From assembly GCA_020091685.1 (NCBI GenBank), contig CM034610.1, positions 28,693,673 to 28,757,672 of the forward strand: a stretch of DNA of 64,000 nt, read 5' to 3'. Under the pieces are notes generated by a model. The model did not search any database. It was given only the letters and a program-made list of their open reading frames with translations, and was not told the DNA's origin. Numbering within the stretch: the first letter of the stretch is position 1; each line of letters begins with the position of its first letter. Both the position numbers and the translations under genes were made by a program. Shown here piece by piece: positions 22,801-34,800 of the stretch. The stretch is from Lutjanus erythropterus (Eukaryota > Chordata > Actinopteri > Lutjaniformes > Lutjanidae).

Positions 22801-25800
22801 TTTTGTATGAATTTCCTTTTCCACAAGTAAATACAAACCGATCCTGTCACTGACATGTTGTTTTTTTGTTTTGTTTTTTTCCCTCGTGTGTGTTGGTGTC
22901 ATTGGTATTCCTCGGCTGCGATGTGCGATGGCTCCAGCTCGAGGAGAGAGTAAAAGCAGTCATTTGTCCGGACCAGGCGTCTGAGTGTCCGGATGACACC
23001 ACTTGCTGCCAGCTCCTCGACGGCTCTTGGGGCTGCTGTCCATTAGCCAAGGTGACGTACATGAGCTCACATGCTAAAACACTGTCGCCTTAAAGCATAA
23101 ACCCCGAGCACTTCACACCAAGAAACATGTTACATGCTTTGATGGTCAGGTTTCAGAATAACTTTTCTGTTGCAAATTAAAATATTTCTGTTTCTTTTGG
23201 ACCTTTCAGCAAAGATACTCAATAAATATCTTGGTCACTGATCTTTAAAAGGGTGAAATAATAGAGTCTTATCAAAATCATGTGTTTTTGTTTCATGTGC
23301 ACAGATAAAAAAACATTAAAAAATCCAGTGTTGGTCAAGCTCTAGTCATGCTAAAATTAAAGATATATTTCCTTCATTAAAAATGTTGCCAAGACCGCCA
23401 GCAAGATTTTAAGCTCAATCCATTCCAGTCACAGGGATAAAATGGTGTTTGCTTGTTCCACACTCAGCAGCATTATTGGTCACAGTGCTCATGCTGAAGA
23501 AAGACGTTTGATTTGATAGTAACACAGATTTATGTCCAAACTTGACAGCTATTTATCTGTAAAAAAAAATTATATATTTTTACAGAAGTTTTAAGTGAGG
23601 GATAATGCCCAATGAGGTGTCCGTTATCAGGAATTAATGTATGACATGGAGGCCCCGGAGTCCATTAATTCCTGATTATGGACACCTTGAAGCGCATTAT
23701 CTCGCTTACACCCTGATCACCAGCCAAAGAAAAATAAATTAAGACGATTCATTAATTTACATGTTCATGCATTTTTCACAAGCCATAACTTCCTTTCCAT
23801 GGAAAGGAAGTTATGGCTTGAGGCTTTGACTAATACCTGGAACAATAATTATCATCCGATAAGGTCCTTATGCAATAAAGAATTTTTTGTTTCATTTTCA
23901 CTTAAATAATTAATAAATAATAATTGATTTTTAATTAAAAATGGTCAGGTATTAGAATTTCCTAACAATCAGGTGTTGCTGTGGGTTGATAAAGGTGTGT
24001 TTGCACAGACACTGAGGCAAGTTTTCACCTTGCAGCACCGAGGGCGTGTGATGGTGCTCACCTCAGCCTCTGACTTTACTCCACACTTAAAAGAGTCCAC
24101 TTCTTTCTGTCTTTCCCTCCAGTCTCTTTGTTCTCTCCTCTCCTCTCTATGGGTCTGAACATTTGCGAAGATTGGTTTGTTGGAATAATGTTTCAGTGGA
24201 AACAGCCTGTTGGTAAAGTGGTTTATAATTTTGGTGCTATTCCTAGAATAATACATGAGCATGGTGCAGGGCAAGTCTATAATGCATATCAACGTTTGAG
24301 CCCATAACCATGAACATAGATTAGAAGTTTGCCCTCATGTGTAACAAAATAAAATGAAATAGTTCATATTTCATTGTAAATGTATTCTGTACACTCTGTT
24401 GGTCTCGTGGTTTTGCGACAGCATGCTGTATGTCCAGGGTTTATTTCCCTTTCGTGCGTTCTGTTTCAGATCTGCATCGAGCATCAAACTAGTATCATTT
24501 CAGTCTCACTTATTGTTGTGATACTCAGTATGGACTAGTTGCTCAGCAGGCATTTTGATATGTCATAATAGAAAACTCACAGGTGTATTAATGGCTGCTG
24601 CATTCTACTTAGGGGAGGTTCTTCTATTGTGCATGCTGGTTCACTGTCACTGTTACTGGGACACTTAAAGGAACTGAACCTTAATTACTGTTATTAAGTG
24701 CACCTGTGTTGTTCCTGCTCTGACAAGTCAAAATGTCTGCTGTGCAACCAGTCCATTGTGATACTAAACTTGGTATTAGTATCGCAGTCAAAATTTTGGC
24801 ATCATGACAACACTAGGTCTGACCGTGCAAGACTAGCCGCTGCCTGAAGTAACGAGTTGCGTGGCAAACGAGATGTGAGATGGTTGCTTATGTGATGAGG
24901 GACAGTTTACTTCACGCAGCTTGTGTGTGAGTCGCCATCCTGTGGCGTTCAGAGGATGACGCACTTTGACTTTGACTGCATCCCTGTTGCTATGGTTACT
25001 CATTCCAGCACATTAATTTAGACTGGCGAGCAGACATTTTCACTGGAACTACTTAGTGTCCACTATCGGGATTTAACAGACTCCCTGCAGCCAATCAGAA
25101 TCAAGACCGTGGCATGATATCTGGTAATTGAGCATCTGTACTTTTACATCATCTGCAGGACACCGTGTCCTTGACTGAGGAGTGTTCCTGACTGAAATAT
25201 TTTCTCCTCTCCACAGGCGGTGTGTTGTGAGGATAAGCTCCACTGTTGCCCCGAGGGATCAAAGTGTGATATTCCTCACTCACGATGTGTGACTGCCTCG
25301 CTGCAGTCCTTCCCCATGCTGGAGAAACTTCCTGCCAGAAGGAGGGAGAACAAACCAGGTGGGACATTCATCATGTAAATAAACACCTTCAAACAAACCC
25401 CCATCCAGTTTGATCCTCATGTACTCACGTCAGACCAAATGTCTACTTGAATAGAAATATTTTAATTGGCAAACAGATGTCTGACATCTATCTAAAACCC
25501 TATGCTGATGATACTGTGCTTATTATGAATATTTTTTGTGTTTATTTTTGTAGCTCTTACAGTCAGTTCAGTGTCTTGTCCTGGTGGGAAAAGCAGCTGC
25601 CCAGAAAGTTATACATGTTGCCTGCTGAGCAGTGGAGACTACGGCTGCTGCCCATACCCAGAGGTACATATGACTGCTGCAAATATATTGATCACCTACA
25701 ATTTTGATCATCAGTTATTAGTTAAAGCAATGCCAAATATTCACTGCTTCGGCTTCACAAATGTCAGGATTTGCTGCTTTTCTCTGTTTTATATTATTAT

Positions 25801-28800
25801 TCTAGGTTTTCTTTTTGGCCATAGTGATGATAAACTCATGTTTCTGCTTTAACAGAGCCCCACCCCTTTAACAGTATTACTGTACCATTTTACTTGGTTT
25901 TATATATATGTACACATATATATGGCGTGGTGTGAGATTGAAGCTGACACACAGCAAAGGCTCTAATACTGTGTGCACACTGTACTGAAACAGCAAACTT
26001 TAATTCTTTTACTTTTCACTGTGTTTGCTACTTTAATCCTGTGCAGGCCGTGTGCTGCAGCGATCATCTCCACTGTTGCCCTAGCAACACAATATGTGAC
26101 CTGGAGCATGGTGTCTGCAAGTCAGGAGAGACACGTCTGCCGCTGCTGAAGAAGATCGCAGCTGTACCCAATGATGGTAAGACGTCAAAGTGTATAAAGT
26201 ATAAAGTGTCAGACAAGAAACAAGCATTGATCATGTGTCTGTTCTGTCAGTTGTGTGTCCAGACAAGAAGACAGCGTGTCCCGACCAGACCACCTGCTGC
26301 CAGATGACCAACGGCTCATACGGCTGCTGTCCGATGCCTGATGTGAGAAACCTGAACTAACAAACCAGACCAGATTGTTCAGAGCTGAGTCCTGATCCTT
26401 CGTCAGTTCTGTTAAATTCAGTATTTCTATACTTTATACTGACACTCATTAAGAGACTTTCTGGGACTCAACAATAACGATTGCTTGAGGCATGTTTAAT
26501 GCCACATCAGGCTAGTAAATCTAGCAACTCACTTGCCAAGCTGAAAGTCTTCAAAAAGAATTAAACACCTCATTTCAATGAGAAAGAGGGGGAGATTGTT
26601 TTAAAATATCCAATATACCAGAATGTGTGTAGCTTTTCATCTGTGACATCTTTCTTCTGTTTAATTTACTTAAACAAAGATTAAACATGACAGTTAACTT
26701 TAGTCTTCGTCATTATTTGCTAACGCTAATATGTAAAACAATTTGTATAGAGGCAAGTAAAAACTGACTTTGGGAAAGTAGATTTCTGATCCATTTGGCT
26801 GACTTTGAAGAGAAAAATCTTGAGTGTTGAACCCTGTTTTCTTCTTGTCTTCCAGGCCGTCTGTTGTTCAGATCACATCCACTGTTGTCCTGCAGGCACC
26901 CAGTGTGACCTGTCCCGCAGCACCTGTATGTCCAATCAAGGAGAAACCGGCATGGCCATTAGGATCCCTGCTGCTGAGACGGAGCTGGTGACAGTGCAGA
27001 GCAAAGGTCAGACAGTCTGAAAGCTACAGTAGGTAGAAACCATAAAATTGGTTGATTTTTGAGTCTCATCTCCAGGATGTGAGTTAGGTTTCGCTTTCGA
27101 GAAATGTTTGCCTACCACAGCGTTAAAGCAACTTTAAATGCATGTGGAGGGAGGAAAGACTGTCCAAGACCCTCTTAGTCAAACTCTGTAAATATTTAAT
27201 TGGCATTGAATCGTCGTCTCCAGCATTTTTATCTAATGGCTCCAGAAAGCGATGTAAACAGAACTAATAGTCGTCCGTGGAGTCTGCGGTTGTCTGTATA
27301 CGCCTCTGTTTGGGACTGTTAAGAGTCCTACGACTGTGTCCTAACTGAATGCAACAACAAAATCAGTTCAGTTGCACAGTTTTCTACTGGAACATTCCTG
27401 TCATGTTGAAAGTGCTGCATCATGACCAAGGAACGGCTGATTCATGAAGTTCAAACGAAAGTTATCTGTGATCCTCTTCATTTTACTACAAACACCTTAA
27501 TAAATTCATCATGATTAGATTTTGATATAATAACACAAAGCACTGGAGTTTTTTGTATTTTAGGGGGCATATTGTTTAATAGCTGCAAAATATGATTGGT
27601 GCTGTGATCTAAAAGGGTTAAAAAGACATTTTTAATTTCACTGTGATTTTAAATAAAGTTTGCATTCGTGCACACTGATACAAAACATTTCTATTATCTT
27701 TCAGTCGGTTCTGTTCCCTGCAATGACTCTGTGGCCTGCGCAGATGGAAGCACCTGCTGTAAATCGTCAGAGGGAGAATGGGCCTGTTGTCCACTACCAA
27801 AGGTACCAACATACTGATGTGTATGAGTCACACAGCATTTGACTCTCCGTCCAGCTGCACCGAATTACTGACCGCCTCGTTTCATGATTCACCTCCTGTC
27901 TGCAGAGTTTAGTTTTTTATGTGTCAGTGATCTCGACACGTGGACCGTCTAATCTCTCATCAAATTTGTTTTGTTGCAACACTCATGTAGAAATATAAGT
28001 CAATATGATTCATGCAAACTTGTATTTAGTCTTGGCACGTATTCCAGTTTCAGAAGGTCAGTATGGAGGAGGAGGAGGTTTTCCTGCACAGACAGACTTT
28101 ATATTTTGCTTTAATATTTTTTAGTTGCTAAATAATAAATATATAATAGAGATTAGTCATGGATTGTGCGTCATTGTTTGTCCTCCCTGTAGGCCGTGTG
28201 TTGTGAGGACCACCTGCACTGCTGTCCCCACGGCACCATTTGTAACCTGGCAGCCTCCACATGTGACGATCCCACAGGCGGCGCCGTCATGCCCTGGCTG
28301 AGCAAAGTACCCGTCTTCCCTTTACTCAACGATAACAGCAAGTGTGACAAATCTACATCGTGTCCAGGAAAATCCACCTGCTGTAAGACAGCGAGCGGAG
28401 ACTGGGCCTGCTGTCCTCTGCCTCAGGTAACATACATACAGGACCGGAGTGATGATGATGCTGTTCAGATCAGCAGCTTTTTATGATGAGTTTCTGGGAT
28501 GTTTTTTGATATTTGTCAGATACACAATTCTCTGTACAACACAGAGAGACTCAGGAACACATCAGTAGCCCCAACATATTGGTAGCTAGCCAGCGATAAG
28601 TACTGCTCGCCATTTTTGTAGAAAAGAGGCTTTTTATACACCTCAAAACACTGTCTACAACCTCTTGTAAATCTGGCAACTGTAATATAAGTTGTTCCTT
28701 TCTTAGTCTAAAAAAATAATGTTTGTCCTGGTGTGTTGCAGCACCAGCATGTATAATGAATTGTATGCTTTGTTATCAGCACAGCTGCACAGACAAGTTC

Positions 28801-31800
28801 CAGTTCTGTTGCACACACAGTGGTTTTTCTCTCCATTTTTCACACATTTCTGTTGAATAACGCATCTTTTGGCACTTTTATGTTTCAGAATAGACGTATA
28901 ATCAGTAAAAAGGCGTGTTTCTGTCAGGCTTCTCTGTTGCTCGCTCTCTAAACCTGAATTAAATGTATTTTATGTTATGTTAAAACAAATATCAGCAGCA
29001 CAATTGTGTTTAAACCTACCAAGTTTTTACTTATCTGGATAATGTGTCCAGATACAGACCACGTTTTAACTTTTACTCTTATTCAAAGAGCTGTCCTCTC
29101 ATTTCACTGCACATAATGAAAATACAAATATATAACAAATAAATCTTAGCATATCTTGATCCCCACTGACTGTGAGAGTAATGTCCAGACATGAATGCCC
29201 CACTTTTTCTTTATAGTTTCACTCCTTTCACGCTGCATTTTTCTGCGGTAGTGAAAAGTGATCTCTGTAGACGGCCGTTCAGATCACACAGCTCTCCAGC
29301 TGTCGGTGATGTCCAGCTCCAGCCTGGTCCCAGACCTCTGAATCACCGCCCCCACACCTCTGATTCTTTCTTTGGTTCTAATGAAGTGAGACGAAATGTC
29401 TACTCCCAGTTTCACTCTGAGCTTTCTGGTTTCATCATGGGCCTGTTAGTGCTTTCAGTTAATGTAGTAAATTTCAGGTATTAGTCAGCCTGTTAGAGTC
29501 AGTTTGTTCGATCAGCTCCGAAAGCACTGCTGCTTCTTAGACAGCGATGCCTTTGTGAAAACTGAAGTCAGTGTGAATGGAAAAAACGGTTTGAATTCAG
29601 GGTCTCTGGTCTTTAATTATGAGCTGATCACAGCATCCCGTCTTCATTATGTCAGATGTAATGGGCTCCCACTACTTGACAAAGTGCTGAATTGGTCAAA
29701 AAACCCATGATTCATTAAACGTTCTGCACATGGTGTCACATTTGTTGTGCATAATAAATGGCACTTACTAAAATTTCAGCTATAAGCAGCAGCAGGTTTT
29801 GTACTGCAACTCAAATCAGACTCAAAAAAGGTGTTGATAAATGTGCAACTTAAACATAACATTTAAACTGTGTATATATCAATATTTTGATATGGAAATA
29901 AAAAGTCAATAATAGCTCTGTTAAGCTTTCATAACTTTATTTTATTTATTATTTTATTTTTCTGGGACAAATCAGGTTGTAGAAACAAAATTCAGATGTG
30001 TTGCATGCAGGGTTTTTAGCTGAGGTTAATTTGCATCCCCAGTCCCTGGTTTGGCTTTTCTAATTAAAAGACCATGACAGAAAATAACAAGAATTCTTTA
30101 GTAAAATTAAATAGTGAAATGCATAAACAGAAATCAGTGATCAACCACTCTGCAGTTGTCATTTCATGATCATGCAGTGCAGGAGTCTGCAGTCTGTGGC
30201 CTCTTTAGCTCTCCTCCAGTGGTAAAAAAAATTATATGGAAATGAATAAATTTATTTCTTTAACTTTTTAATATTCATTTATAATTGTTGTAGGTCTGTG
30301 AAAAAGTTGACAACTCAAAATGTCAAGGCAAAGATACAGCCAAAGCCAACCCAAACCACTCAAAACACTATGAAACAGTGAAAATTGTTTGGTGGTAAAT
30401 GTTTGTTCTGTGTTTCTTCAGGCCGTGTGCTGTGAAGATCACTTCCACTGCTGCCCTCACGGTACCGTCTGCAACCTGGAGGCTGAGAGGTGTGACGACC
30501 CGTCGGGTTTCCTGCCGTCCCTCCGCTGGCTGGAGAAGGTGCCGGCCCTGACCTCAGAAATGAAGGATGAGAAATGTGACAAGCAGACGATGTGTCCAGG
30601 AGGAACCACCTGCTGTAAGAAAGACTCTGGACTGTGGGCCTGCTGCCCCTTACCTCAGGTCAGTGTCTCCTGCACAGTTTAAGGGCTTGTTGAGTGTTTG
30701 TGAGGGGATGTTCAGGCCCGGGTGACGCCGTGTGTTTGGACGTACTGATGGCTGAGGGTGTGTTTGTTCTTGTAGAGTGTCAACTTTAATAGAGCTATGA
30801 AGTCGGGGGTGTTATTACAGGCTTGCAGCATGTAAAACTCCAGATAGATGTTAATATTTTTAAGCACCGGCTCTAAACAAGCCTCTAGATTTGGTGACCA
30901 GAGTACAACAACTTAACACCGCACTTCCTTAATCATGACACTTTTGTTGTCCACTCTTCCCATGAATCTCGATGTTATGTTTCCCTGAAGGCATCGTTTC
31001 CGAAGAGAAAAAAGTCAGACTTCTCAGCTAGTTGATGAAACTGGCGGCACACGCTGCAGTAAATCAAGATGTGTCAGATTCTAGCCACTTAAACTCCTGC
31101 TTCCGGTCACTCCTAAATTTTCTTTACTGTTTGTTTTTGTTTTTTTTCATGTAAACCCAGACTTCAGCAGCCCCGACAAATCTGCAGCTAGATATAACAG
31201 AAAATATAAAAGGGACCTCCTTATGTATGTCTCTTGGAATGATTTGACGAAGCTGCCTGGAATATTTGGCTTCCACAGGGTAATTTTTTGTGGCTGTGGT
31301 TAACGTCAAACACTAGACAATGTTAGAAAAATTCTATCAAACCTTTGGTGGACATGAAACTGAAGTGCATCATTATCGTGAGCTTTAATATACACAGATT
31401 CAGCTAATTAAAGGAGGCTTTGCACCGTTTCTCTGATTTCACTTGTTACCAAACTGCGTCAGCTGCTCAGATGCTTCATGTTGTCTCATTTAGGCTTAAT
31501 TCATCTTAGAATAATGTGTGAATGTTTCCAAGTTGGAATAATGTATGTTTCTTCCTCTTTTACTGATTCTACTGATGTAAAGGATCCAGTCAGAGGCGTG
31601 AATCACACTGCAGTCAGTCCTCTGACCGGCGTCTTTCCCATAATGATGGTGACTGAAGCCTCTGGTTGTAATTCTTATTTATAGTAAACTGTGTGAAACA
31701 AGATGGTTTTCTCAGAAACAAAATACAAACTGAAGAGACTTGTGTGTTTCTGTGTTGAGGAACTTCTGGGAAATCTTTGACAGAAAACTGAGAATTTAAA

Positions 31801-34800
31801 AGACCAACAGCTCTTTTCAGTTTTAACTTTGTCACATGTTGTTTTTAATTGTGTTGATGTTGTAGATGAGAGAATAGCAGGAACATTTCAGCACTACATG
31901 ATATTCTTTTACTTTTATGTCCTTTATTGAATAAAATCTCTTCCATCTGTTAAACTGAGAACATTTACAGGGATTTAAGGTGTTATTAACGAGCCAGTCG
32001 CTCTCCTTTTCTGCAGGCTGTGTGCTGTAATGATCACGAGCACTGCTGCCCCAAAGGCTACAAATGTAATGTGGCTGAACAGGCTTGTGACCGACCTGGT
32101 AGCCTCAGCCTGCCCTGGCTGCAGAAGATCCCGGCGCTGCAGAGGGAGCCTCTTTCTGCTCCAGCTCAGTCGACCAAGAACATGTGTGATGCTCAAACCA
32201 GCTGCCCCAAAGACACGACCTGCTGCTTCATGGACAAGACCAAGAAGTGGGGCTGCTGTCCTCTGCCACAGGTGAGTGATCATTTAAACAGCCTCACACA
32301 CTGATTAAACTGTGTTTGAGTTTTTCAGAGTTCAGAGTTACCTTTGCTGTTCCTCCTCAGGCGGTCTGTTGCACCGACGGAAACCACTGCTGCCCCAGCG
32401 GTCACACCTGTGAGCCTCACCGCTCCTCCTGCTCAAAGGGCCCCCATGTGATCCCCTGGTTCACCAAAGTGAACGCTGAGACCGAGCCGGGCGCCGTAAC
32501 GGACGTTAAATGTGACGACAAGAGCAGCTGTGCTTCAGGGACGACCTGCTGCAAACTGCAGACAGGAGAGTGGGGCTGCTGCCCACTGGTCAAGGTCTGT
32601 ACAGCACCGACTTCACTTCATGTCCTGTAGAGCTGCACTGATAAGTTGATCAGTCGATTAGTTGTCAGCTAATGTCATGTGAGATCATGTTTTAGTAACT
32701 GTGAGAAAAGCTTTGATGGGTTTGGAAATGGATCAGTAAATGCAGCAGCAGCAGTAAGTAAGCCTTTTAATTCATTTAAAACACTTTGGACAGACGTTAG
32801 TTGCGGGTTTTCATTTTAGGAATAAACTGCAAGTCAGTTTGTGTTAAAAATGAACAACAGTGACCTTCACAACATGGATAAATTTAGCTCTTACTGTTGT
32901 TGAAGGAAATGAGTCATGGTTCCAGTCATAGAAGTCATAGAATCATCTTTGACAATAGGTTGGTGCCAAATCTTACTTCCTAATACCAGAAAAAATAAAT
33001 AAATGCAAATCATGCTGGTGCTGAATCCACATCAACATACAGGACACCAAATACATCACTGTTAGAAATAAAAAGAGCTTCTTACAAAAAATATTATATT
33101 GTAAACAAAAAGCTTTCTTTCTTCTCCTGAGAGCTACAAATAAAATCTGCCAACACAACTCAAATCTTTTATGGTCCTTCAGCCAGACGAATACTTGACT
33201 GAAAAGTATGTTTCTTAAAGTGTGACTCAGCTGTTAGTGAAAGACAGTGACGAAGGTCACAGTTCTTTCCTTCCTCTTATATGTAGCAGCATCATCATGC
33301 AGAAAATGTAGCATTCAGATCAGACATATTTGGACCAAAATTAGATTGTTTGGATTTGAATACAAAAAGAACACTACTGGGAAGCTACACAGTGATATAA
33401 AACCCCTCAAAGAATAAATAATAATGGTCCCACCCTTTAAATCATCATATAATGAGTTAATAAACACTTGAATCACATCGTAAACAGTCTTTCCTCTTCA
33501 CTGTTAAACCTGCCTGTTTTTACAGTCACCTGAGTATAACTGTGCTCACAGATCTTACAGTTTTACTTAAAGTCTGCTTCACATAAAACATTTTTATGAG
33601 ACAATAAATGTGTTTCCATCAGTCTGTTTTTATGCACATTCCTAAAAAAATGTTGGCTGAGGTTGAAAAGTTGTTTGAAAGAGGTTTGTCATAAAATCAG
33701 ATTTTCACTACACGATTATTGTAACAAAATGGATTTATTATAACGTTATTATTGCAATATCTATAGAAAATTTAAAGATCTTTGTCTGTCGTGTGTTTTG
33801 TCTCTTTTTTGGCAAATTAATTAGACTCAAAATACAAGTGTAAGGAGGTGGAGAAAATACATTTCATCATCCTCACATTAATACATGAAACAGACAGGAA
33901 TGTTTTGTTTCCATCTTGTTTCCTGCATTGTTTTCCTTTTCTTTTTAACTCTTCTTCTGCAGTTATTTACTGGCACCTGACTGGAGAATTAACACCACCA
34001 ACTGTTTATTTTGATTAAACTCCTAATATTCAGAAAACAGCAGTGGATGGAAATGCACATGAGTTTGCATTTTATTTTGCCTGTTTTCTTTAAATGCAGT
34101 CAGAAATTTGCACTACATTTAGACAAAAACGTGCCTAAAATGTTAGGAATTTAGTTTACGTGGGACACTTATCACACTGTAGCCTGAATTAAATATGATT
34201 GAATCATTCCAAACAAAGACGTCCAGGGACGTCCGTGTAAAATGTCCCATTTTTAAAGACCTTTCCAGTGAGCTGCTGTTCAGACAGACCATTCCAACTC
34301 TCACGTGTATGTCTGGTGTTATTATAACATGTAATAAATTTGACTTCAGCAGTTTTTTGTCACTAAATCTTGCAGAGACATTGTGGTTTAGTCCATACTT
34401 CCAACATGTTCAGGGTGCACACACACAGAGGACTGACCTCCAGCACTGTTCAGCTGTGAGTGAATCATATCAGATCATAGATTCTTGTTGCGTCTCTCTG
34501 CAGGCGGTTTGCTGTGCAGATCACGAGCACTGCTGTCCTCAGGGCTACACCTGCAACATGCAGACGGGAACGTGCGAGAAGAAGAGCCACATCATCCACA
34601 CCCTCCTTCAGAGCAGAGTGGTTCGGCCCGAGCTCGCGCTCACCAAGAGCGACAAAGACATACCATGTGACAGCGCGGGGGAGTTCCACTGCCCCGAGCG
34701 GGACACGTGCTGTAAGATCTCAGCCACAGAGTGGGCCTGCTGCCCCTCGCCCAGGGTACGTTCACACCCCGCTCACTCACATCAGCACTTCATGTTGGAT

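Larger units (their letters stand above)
23052..25216 (+). other. Intron of grn with inverted-repeat elements
   Basis: This 2.2 kb phase-0 intron lies inside granulin domain 2. It holds a hairpin element at 23592-23708 and a perfect palindrome at 23779-23820. The rest is unremarkable AT-rich DNA without an exon that I can support. Confidence 0.6.

Noticed and set aside
25447-25530. YADDT-like reverse-transcriptase word before a grn exon
   Set aside because: Only about 12 residues match and no neighbouring RT motif is present; chance or too decayed to call.
34195-34503. Open frame extending the grn exon 5' of 34504
   Set aside because: Intron read-through; the acceptor CTCTGCAG and the AVCC exon start match all sister exons.
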